A stretch of 9,975 nucleotides of DNA from JBGPIT01 sp041485125 (GTDB lineage Bacteria > Desulfobacterota > Binatia > UTPRO1). The DNA lies in contig JBGPIT010000173.1 of assembly GCA_041485125.1 (NCBI GenBank), forward strand, positions 1 to 9,975, written 5' to 3'. Shown piece after piece: positions 1-5,569 of this stretch (positions are counted from its first letter, which is position 1; each line of letters opens with the position of its first letter). Both the position numbers and the translations under genes were made by a program. Below the pieces are notes generated by a model. That model was not told the DNA's origin and searched no databases. It was given only the letters and a program-made list of their open reading frames with translations.

Positions 1-1082
1 GGTTGCTCGAGGAGGACGTACGAGACCAGCGCGAGGACTATGCTGAGCGCGACTTGCAGCGCGAACGCGGTACGATGCGCGAACCAGAGCTTCGCGCGCT
101 CGATCTGCATCACCACCGCGACCGGCCAATGCCAGAGATAGATGCCGTAGCTGATGAGCCCGAGCCTCCGCAGCGGCGCGACCGAGAGCGCGGCGGCGAC
201 CGGCCCAGATGTCGGGTGCACGCATGCGGCGATCACGGCGACGACCGCGAGCGCGCACGCCGCGAGACCGCCGCGATAGAGGACCGTCGACTCACCGTCG
301 ACGGTCGCCCACGCGAAGGCAAGCCAGGCGATTGCGACGATCGCCAGCACTTCGAGCAGCTTGCGCGCGCGCGCGCCACGGACGCCGCCGCGCCACGTCA
401 GCCACCCGCCCAGCGCGGCGCCGACCAAGATCGAGCCGGCGCGGGTGTCGGTGCCGAAGTAGAGCGGCGACGGATCGTCGCCTGGCACCAACCGGACCAT
501 CATCCAGATCCAGGAGGTGAGCGCGAGCCCGAGCGCCAGCGCGAACACGGTTGGCGCGACACTCGCGACGCCGCGTGACGGCGAACGGAGCGAGCGCAGC
601 GCCGCCACGATCAGCAGCGGCCATACGAGGTAAAACTGCTCCTCGATCGCGAGACTCCACGTGTGCTGCAGCGGCGAGGGCGTCGTGAAGAGATCCCAGT
701 AGCCGTGGTTCGCCCAGATCGCTTGCCAGTTGGCGACGTAGAAGACCGTCGCGAGCGTGGCGGCGCGGATCGCGTTGCGCTCGTAAGATCTCGTCCAGAG
801 CGCGACGTACACCGCGACGCCGACCAGCAGGCCGAAGACAGCCGGTAGCAAGCGGCGCGCGCGCCGGCTCCAGAACCGCGTCAGTCGGATCGTCGACGTT
901 TCGATCGACTCCCGCAGCAAGAGGCTCGTGATCAAGTAGCCCGACAGGACGAAGAACAGATCGACGCCCAGGTACCCTCCGACCAGGTAGCCGCCGTGGA
1001 ACGCCAGCACGCCGGCGACGGCGACGCCACGCATGCCGTCCAGAGCGGGCACGTGCGGCAACGCGATGATCTGCGGTGGCAT
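1..1082 (-). CDS. Acyltransferase-3 family membrane O-acyltransferase (OafA/YrhL-like), C-terminus cut by window edge
   Basis: The reading frame is open from an in-frame stop at 1125-1127 to base 1. It encodes a polytopic membrane protein with acyltransferase-3 (PF01757) hallmarks. Counting from ATG 1082, these are ALDGMRG at 13-19, the conserved TM1 His29, LGVDLFFVLSGYLIT at 38-52, an RRARR patch near 73-77, WSLAIEEQFYLVWP at 142-155 (the usual WSLxxEEQFYL signature) and YGIYLWHWP at 312-320. About 360 residues are visible, ending in a late membrane helix (SYVLLEQ). The missing part is either a short tail or an SGNH-type extracytoplasmic domain. Members move acetyl or other acyl groups across the inner membrane onto sugars of O-antigen, peptidoglycan or glycolipids. 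ATG 1115 is an alternative start adding 11 residues, and neither start has a strong ribosome binding site. It lies 95 bp (from 1082) or 62 bp (from 1115) downstream of the small gene at 1178-1633, possibly in the same transcript. The substrate is not deducible. Confidence 0.9.
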   Translation of the reverse strand, partial: MPPQIIALPHVPALDGMRGVAVAGVLAFHGGYLVGGYLGVDLFFVLSGYLITSLLLRESIETSTIRLTRFWSRRARRLLPAVFGLLVGVAVYVALWTRSYERNAIRAATLATVFYVANWQAIWANHGYWDLFTTPSPLQHTWSLAIEEQFYLVWPLLIVAALRSLRSPSRGVASVAPTVFALALGLALTSWIWMMVRLVPGDDPSPLYFGTDTRAGSILVGAALGGWLTWRGGVRGARARKLLEVLAIVAIAWLAFAWATVDGESTVLYRGGLAACALAVVAVIAACVHPTSGPVAAALSVAPLRRLGLISYGIYLWHWPVAVVMQIERAKLWFAHRTAFALQVALSIVLALVSYVLLEQ

Positions 1083-1177
1083 GGACGGGGAGCTCTTCGA
1101 CGAGGGGACCGGCATGTCCCGGCTCTACGGCGCGTCGCGGTCGGCGCGAGACGTCCTCGCCGCGAGCTGCGTCCGCT

Positions 1178-1633
1178 TCAAGCGGACGATGCGCACGCCG
1201 ACGTACCGGCCGCGCTCGGGACGTCGCCGATACGACCCGGCACCGGGGCCGCGACGAGCTCAGCACGCACGAGCGGATGGTCGTAGTAGGCGAGCAGCGC
1301 GCAGCCGCGGATCAGCTTCACGAAGTTCCGCGTCGCGCCGATCTTGCCGTCGCTCCAGAGCGCCAGCCAGGCGTGCTTCGCGTCGTCGGGCAGGGCGAGA
1401 AACGGCCGGCCGTAGCGCACGATCGGCAGAAGGGCGAATGCCGTGATCGCCAGTCGATACGGCACGCGCAGGAACTCCGGCAGCGCCATGATCTGCGACG
1501 CGACGAACTGCATCACGTCGTCGTGCACGCGCACCTGCGTGTCGGGCGCGAGCACGGGGTAGCCCGGCGTCAGCAGCTGGACGATCTCCGCGACGACGCG
1601 CCGCGATCGATGCGGCAGTGAGGCGGTGGTCAC
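1178..1633 (-). CDS. Small protein resembling the gluconate 2-dehydrogenase subunit 3 / GMC-oxidoreductase N-terminal family
   Basis: This encodes 151 residues from GTG 1633. I recognise the general pattern of the small helical domain that precedes or accompanies GMC flavoprotein oxidoreductases: a start such as VAEIVQLLTPG (14-24), a middle of LPEFLRVPYRLAI (51-63), then FLALPDDAKHAWLALW (78-93) and the near-diagnostic KLIRGCALLAYYDHP (106-120). In such systems the small subunit supports or exports the large dehydrogenase. No Tat or Sec signal is visible here, and no GMC oxidoreductase lies in the window. The 31 residues after YYDHP look unstructured. The frame stays open upstream to 2029, but that extension is antisense to the HAD-UbiA gene and Arg/Ser-rich, so GTG 1633 is preferred. 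No good Shine-Dalgarno sequence precedes it. The family assignment rests on motif memory. The amino-acid texture makes it real coding, while the function remains uncertain. Confidence 0.62.
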   Translation of the reverse strand: MTTASLPHRSRRVVAEIVQLLTPGYPVLAPDTQVRVHDDVMQFVASQIMALPEFLRVPYRLAITAFALLPIVRYGRPFLALPDDAKHAWLALWSDGKIGATRNFVKLIRGCALLAYYDHPLVRAELVAAPVPGRIGDVPSAAGTSACASSA

Positions 1634-1733
1634 CGTGTGCTCTGCGTACGCATTGGGGGTTCGATCGGGGCAGACTCGCCGCCACAGCGGGGCACCCGAC
1701 GGTCGAACGACCCTAGCACGGCGGGTTGCGGCG
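1634..1733. promoter_or_regulatory. Divergent intergenic spacer between the small minus-strand gene and HAD-UbiA
   Basis: About 100 bp separate GTG 1633 (minus) from ATG 1734 (plus), so promoters for both directions should lie here or just inside the plus gene. On the minus strand a TAGGGT hexamer (plus 1710-1715) could serve as a GC-type -10, but the -35 17 bp upstream is only TTCATC. An imperfect dyad, GGTCG-AA-CGACC at 1701-1712, overlaps it and could be an operator, although dyads this short are common by chance in GC-rich DNA. No riboswitch or terminator was seen. Confidence 0.3.
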
Positions 1734-3281
1734 ATGAAGGATCTCTCGCCTGCGGAGTCGTTTGTAGCCGCGCCGCTACCGCGCGCGCTATACTCCGCGC
1801 GCTTGGACTCACCGTCGCGAACACCCGCCACTGCCGCCGCCGCGATCTCGGGAGACGAGGGGGGAAAGATCCCCCTCTGCGTCGATCTCGACGGCACGCT
1901 CATCAAGACCGACACCTTCGTCGAGTCGTTCCTGAGCCTGCTCAAGTCGCGACCGTTCGCTCTGTTGCGGGTGCCGTTCTGGCTGCTCTCGGGGCGGGCG
2001 CGGCTCAAGCGCGAGATCGCGGCCCGCACGACGCTGAACGTCGTCTCGCTGCCCTACAACGCCGAGCTGCTGGCGTTTCTGCGTGACGAGCAGGCGTCGG
2101 GCCGGCCGCTCTTCCTGGTCTCGGCGGCCGACCGCAGCATCGTCGAGGCCGTCGCCGAGTACGTCGGTCTCTTCCAAGAGGTCATCGCGAGCGAGGGCAG
2201 CGTCAACTTGAAGGGCGCGCGCAAGATGGAAGCGCTGCGGGCGCGCTTCGGTGTGCGCGGCTACGACTACGCCGGCAACGAGGTGGCGGACCTGCCGGTC
2301 TGGCGCGAGGCGAACGCCGCGATCGTCGTCAATGCGCCGCCGCGGCTGGCGAAGCGCACGACCACGCCGATCGCCCGGACCTTCGCGCCGAGCGGCAATC
2401 GCTTCGCGAGCCTGCTGCGTGCCCTGCGCGTGCAGCAGTGGGTGAAGAACCTGCTCGTGTTCGTGCCGGTGGTGATGGCGCACGAGGTACGCGACCGCGG
2501 CTTGATGCTCGCCGCGCTGGTCGCCTTCGTCTCGTTCAGCCTGTGCGCGTCGGCGGTCTACCTCACGAATGATCTCCTCGATCTCGACGCCGACCGCCGG
2601 CACGCGTCGAAATGCTTTCGGCCCTTCGCCGCGGGCGATCTGAACCCGCTCGTCGGTCTGATGCTGGCGCCGCTGCTGCTCGCGGCGAGCGTGCTGCTGG
2701 CGCTGACCTTGCCGCTGTCCTTTCTGGCGACGCTCGCGATCTACGTCGTGCTCACCACGCTCTACTCGTTCTCGCTCAAGCACATCGCGCTCGTCGACGT
2801 GGTGATCCTCGCCTCGCTCTACACCGGCCGGATGATGGCCGGCTCGGCGGCGACGGGCGTGTGGCCATCGCCGTGGCTTCTCGGCTTCGCGATGTTCTTC
2901 TTCCTGAGCCTCGCCTTCGTGAAACGCTACTCGGAGCTCTACGCCCACCGCGACGCGAAGGAGTCACTGCGCGTGCGCGGCTACTATCCCAGCGACCTCG
3001 AGCAGATCGCGAGCCTCGGGGCCGCGAGCGGCTACATCTCCGTCTTGGTCGCGGCGCTCTACATCAATACCGAGCGCGTGGCGGCGCTCTATCGCGAGCC
3101 GGCGCTGGTCTGGCTGGTGTGTCCGCTGCTGCTCTACTGGATCAGTCGGGTGTGGCTGCTCGCCCATCGCGGCGAGATGCACGACGACCCCGTCGTCTTC
3201 GCCGTGCGCGACCGGGTGAGCTACGTCGTCGGCGCGCTCATGGCCGCCGTGTTGGTCCTCGCCGCGCGCGGCTGGCGCTGA
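1734..3281 (+). CDS. HAD phosphatase-UbiA prenyltransferase fusion (decaprenyl-phosphate phosphoribosyltransferase-like)
   Basis: From ATG 1734 the protein has 515 residues in two domains. Residues ~47-205 are a HAD phosphatase: motif I DLDGT (51-55), motif II Ser130 in LFLVSAADRS, motif III Lys in KGARK (160-164) and motif IV GNEVADLPVW (181-190). Residues ~225-510 are a UbiA-type membrane prenyltransferase: LRVQQWVKNLLVFVP (231-245), the Mg/prenyl-diphosphate motif NDLLDLDAD (279-287, fitting NDxxDxxxD), RPFAAGDL (296-303) and YSFSLKHIALVDVV (344-357), with repeated hydrophobic helices. The nearest characterised family is DPPR synthase (Rv3806c-like), which joins polyprenyl phosphate to phosphoribose. 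The HAD half could dephosphorylate the product (inference). The start is ambiguous: TTG 1803 is in frame, the conserved region begins only at residue ~46, and a TATACT at 1789-1794 may be a promoter element. The frame extends upstream to 1626 but would overlap the opposing gene. The 3' end overlaps the convergent gene. Confidence 0.9.
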   Translation: MKDLSPAESFVAAPLPRALYSARLDSPSRTPATAAAAISGDEGGKIPLCVDLDGTLIKTDTFVESFLSLLKSRPFALLRVPFWLLSGRARLKREIAARTTLNVVSLPYNAELLAFLRDEQASGRPLFLVSAADRSIVEAVAEYVGLFQEVIASEGSVNLKGARKMEALRARFGVRGYDYAGNEVADLPVWREANAAIVVNAPPRLAKRTTTPIARTFAPSGNRFASLLRALRVQQWVKNLLVFVPVVMAHEVRDRGLMLAALVAFVSFSLCASAVYLTNDLLDLDADRRHASKCFRPFAAGDLNPLVGLMLAPLLLAASVLLALTLPLSFLATLAIYVVLTTLYSFSLKHIALVDVVILASLYTGRMMAGSAATGVWPSPWLLGFAMFFFLSLAFVKRYSELYAHRDAKESLRVRGYYPSDLEQIASLGAASGYISVLVAALYINTERVAALYREPALVWLVCPLLLYWISRVWLLAHRGEMHDDPVVFAVRDRVSYVVGALMAAVLVLAARGWR

Positions 3282-5569
3282 CGGCGCGACACGAGCGCGA
3301 GGACCGCCATCGCGACGAGCGTCGCGAGCGAGATCGCGACGCCGATTCGGAAGCTCCAGGGCGCGTACGTGAACGTCACGACGTGACGGCCGGGCGGCAA
3401 CGCGACCGCACGGAAGAGATAGTTCGCGCGCAGGATCGGCCGCGCCTCGCCGTCGACGGTGGCGCGCCAGCCCGGGTAGTAGGTGTCGGTGAGGACGAGG
3501 TGGCCGGGCTCGGTGGTCTCGACCTCGATCACGACCCGACTCGGCTCGTAGACGGCGATGTGCGCCGGCTGGATCGGCGGCGTGCCGGGGCCGGCGGTCG
3601 CCGGCTGCGCGTCCTCCAGGACGACGGCCCGGCGCGCGTCGAAGGCGGGATCGCGCACGGCATCGAGGGCTTCGCTCTCGCCTTCGGCGTGACGCCCGCC
3701 GAAGGCGACGTACGCCCGCGGCAGCACGTCGGTGCGCTCGTAGAGGAGATACGCGCCGCCGGGCGGCAGCGTGACCGGCTGCCATTCCGCGCTCCGTCCC
3801 TGCAGACCGATCACCGTCTGGGTGTCGAAGCGCGTGGTCGCGACGTAGCGCACGCTCAAGAGATCCAGCAGGCGAAACGTGGCGAGGAACGGATCGGCGC
3901 GCAGCTTGCCCGTGAAGGTCAAGTACGCCGGGGTGCGCATGCCCGGCGCCTCGAGCTCGGCGAAGAAGATGCGATAGCGATTGAGGCTGAGCGGCTCGTA
4001 GTCGGTGACCGTGTAGATCCCGCGCAGCGTGCCCTGCTTCGGCATGGCCGGGATCGCGAGCGCCTGCCCGATGATCGCGCGTTTGCCGAACGGCTCCGGC
4101 GCGGCGATGAACGTGCGATCGAGGCCCTGATGCGCCTTCACGTACGAGAGCATCGCCGTCTCGGCGTCGAACACCTCGGGGTTCTGCACCGGGTGCATCA
4201 GCTGGTTTCGCATCGCCGAGCCGAGATCGTAGACGACGAGCACGAGGAGGCAGATCTGAAGCGCCCGCCGCGCCGCCCCGCGGGTGAGAAGCGCGGCGAC
4301 GATCAGGAGCGTCGCGACGGCGAGGTACTCCCAGGTGAGCCGCGGTACCGTGGCGCCGCTGCGCCAGACGATCGCGGCGACGGCGATGATCGTGGCGACG
4401 ACGACCGCGAGCGCGGCGCCGGTACGCCGGTCGCGGCGGCCGAGCGCGTCCATGCCCATGCCGGCGAGGATCGCGCCGCCGAAGGCGTACCAAAAGACGA
4501 TCCGCGCCGGCGAGCGGAACCATTGCATGCGCGGCAGCGCGAAGTAGACCTCGAGGAGCGGCGTGCTGAGGATGACGCCGAGCGCGAAGATCGCGAGCAG
4601 CGCGAAGCACGCCGCGCGCACGCCGAGGCGCCGGCCGACGAGCACCGCGAGCGCCATCAATAGGAGTGGCGCGATGCCGAGATAGTACGAGCGCGGCTGG
4701 CCGGGTGACGGATCGAGCCCCTGGCTCGCGATCAGGGCGGGCGTCGCCGAGCCGTACGGCATCATCTGCGCCCGGGTCAGGCCGCCGGCCTGACGCGGGC
4801 CGAGGCTTTGCAGCTCGAGCGAGGGCAGCAGCTGCGCCGCGACCAGGCCGAGCGCCAACACCAGTCCGAGCGCGAGCAGGGCCGACGCGATCACGACCCG
4901 CCCGCGCTCCGCCGGCGACGCGATCAGCATGGCGAGCCGCGCGCCGGCGTAGAACCCGATCGCGTACACGGAATAGAGCCACGTCTGCGGCCAGCCGGCG
5001 AGGAACGGCAGTGCCACGGCGGCGGCGAGCACGAGCGTCCACCCGATCGAGCGGCGCTCGATGATCCGCTCGACCGCGATCAGCGCGAGCGGCAGCCAGG
5101 CCGCCGTCGCGACGGCGGGCGGAAACGAGATCGCCTCGGTCAGCAAGAAACCCGAGAGCATGTACACGACCGCGGCGGTTGCGGCGGCGATCGGCGCGAG
5201 CGCGAGGACGCGCGCGTAGGCGTACGTCGCGATCCCGGCGACGATCAGGTGGAAGACCATCACCGCTTCCATGCCCCAGCGCGTCGGCAGCACGAGGTAG
5301 AAGACGTTGAACGGGTAGAGCACGCCGTAGATGCCGGTCGCGAGAAAGGGATGACCGGCGAACTGATACGGGTTCCAGAGCGGCATGACGCCGGCGCGCA
5401 GCCACTCCGCGGCGCGATGGGCCATCGGATAGAGCTGGAGGTAGAGGTCGCCGTTGCCGAGGCTCTCGAGTGGCTTGGTGGCGGGAGCGAGGACGCGGAG
5501 CTGCCAGACTATGATGGCGAGCATCGCGATCGCGACCCCGATCGCGAAATCAGTAGACCGCCCTCTCAT
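3221..5569 (-). CDS. YfhO-family polytopic membrane protein (GT-C-like glycosyltransferase), copy B
   Basis: This encodes 782 residues with one N-terminal helix (~8-26), a first extracytoplasmic loop NGDLYLQLYPM (39-49) carrying Asp41 in the position of the GT-C catalytic aspartate, MPLWNPYQFAGHPFLATG (62-79), many hydrophobic helices, then a large extracytoplasmic domain. The latter holds KQGTLRGIY...TDYEPLSL (511-529), HLVLTDTYYPGW (690-701) and a final helix near 740-760 followed by a short basic tail. The LTDTYYPGW block and overall plan match the YfhO family (PF09586), whose Bacillus member transfers a sugar from a polyprenyl-phosphate carrier to lipoteichoic acid. It is the last gene of the minus-strand operon: its ATG overlaps the stop of the preceding paralog as ATGA (5566-5569). 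Its 3' end overlaps the opposing HAD-UbiA gene by 61 bp. Rows counted by hand inside it run about 67-80% G+C, richer than the paralog. Sugar donor and acceptor are unknown. Confidence 0.88.
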   Translation of the reverse strand: MRGRSTDFAIGVAIAMLAIIVWQLRVLAPATKPLESLGNGDLYLQLYPMAHRAAEWLRAGVMPLWNPYQFAGHPFLATGIYGVLYPFNVFYLVLPTRWGMEAVMVFHLIVAGIATYAYARVLALAPIAAATAAVVYMLSGFLLTEAISFPPAVATAAWLPLALIAVERIIERRSIGWTLVLAAAVALPFLAGWPQTWLYSVYAIGFYAGARLAMLIASPAERGRVVIASALLALGLVLALGLVAAQLLPSLELQSLGPRQAGGLTRAQMMPYGSATPALIASQGLDPSPGQPRSYYLGIAPLLLMALAVLVGRRLGVRAACFALLAIFALGVILSTPLLEVYFALPRMQWFRSPARIVFWYAFGGAILAGMGMDALGRRDRRTGAALAVVVATIIAVAAIVWRSGATVPRLTWEYLAVATLLIVAALLTRGAARRALQICLLVLVVYDLGSAMRNQLMHPVQNPEVFDAETAMLSYVKAHQGLDRTFIAAPEPFGKRAIIGQALAIPAMPKQGTLRGIYTVTDYEPLSLNRYRIFFAELEAPGMRTPAYLTFTGKLRADPFLATFRLLDLLSVRYVATTRFDTQTVIGLQGRSAEWQPVTLPPGGAYLLYERTDVLPRAYVAFGGRHAEGESEALDAVRDPAFDARRAVVLEDAQPATAGPGTPPIQPAHIAVYEPSRVVIEVETTEPGHLVLTDTYYPGWRATVDGEARPILRANYLFRAVALPPGRHVVTFTYAPWSFRIGVAISLATLVAMAVLALVSRRQRQPRAARTNTAAMSAPTT
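5566..5569 (-). other. ATGA stop-start overlap coupling the two YfhO genes
   Basis: On the minus strand the TGA of the upstream YfhO gene (plus 5566-5568) and the ATG of the downstream one (5567-5569) share bases in an ATGA. No clear Shine-Dalgarno sequence precedes the ATG, so reinitiation after termination is the likely way it is translated, giving linked output of the two proteins. Confidence 0.85.

Noticed and set aside
292..1266. Open minus-strand frame of 324 codons over the acyltransferase
   Set aside because: The neighbouring frame carries the intact acyltransferase-3 motifs and helices. This one is an Arg-rich shadow.
1626..1733. Upstream extension of HAD-UbiA to 1626
   Set aside because: It would overlap the start of the divergent gene and adds residues with no similarity to the family. 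It also leaves no promoter region for either gene.
1634..2029. Upstream extension of the small minus-strand gene to an ATG at 2029
   Set aside because: It would be antisense to the HAD domain coding region and has Ser/Arg-rich non-protein-like texture. GTG 1633 fits the family start better.
1809..2948. Minus-strand frame of 379 codons rich in Glu, Arg and Gln
   Set aside because: Charged low-complexity texture, fully antisense to HAD-UbiA, with no domain motif: a reverse-complement shadow.
2612..4663. Open plus-strand frame of 683 codons
   Set aside because: It is Arg/Asp/Glu-rich with no recognisable motifs, runs out of frame through HAD-UbiA and antisense to a YfhO gene, and is typical of shadow frames in GC-rich DNA.
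2964..5405. Open minus-strand frame of 813 codons, longer than the real YfhO gene it covers
   Set aside because: It consists of low-complexity Arg/Ala-rich sequence and extends across the convergent HAD-UbiA gene. The overlapping frame with YfhO motifs and membrane helices is the real one.
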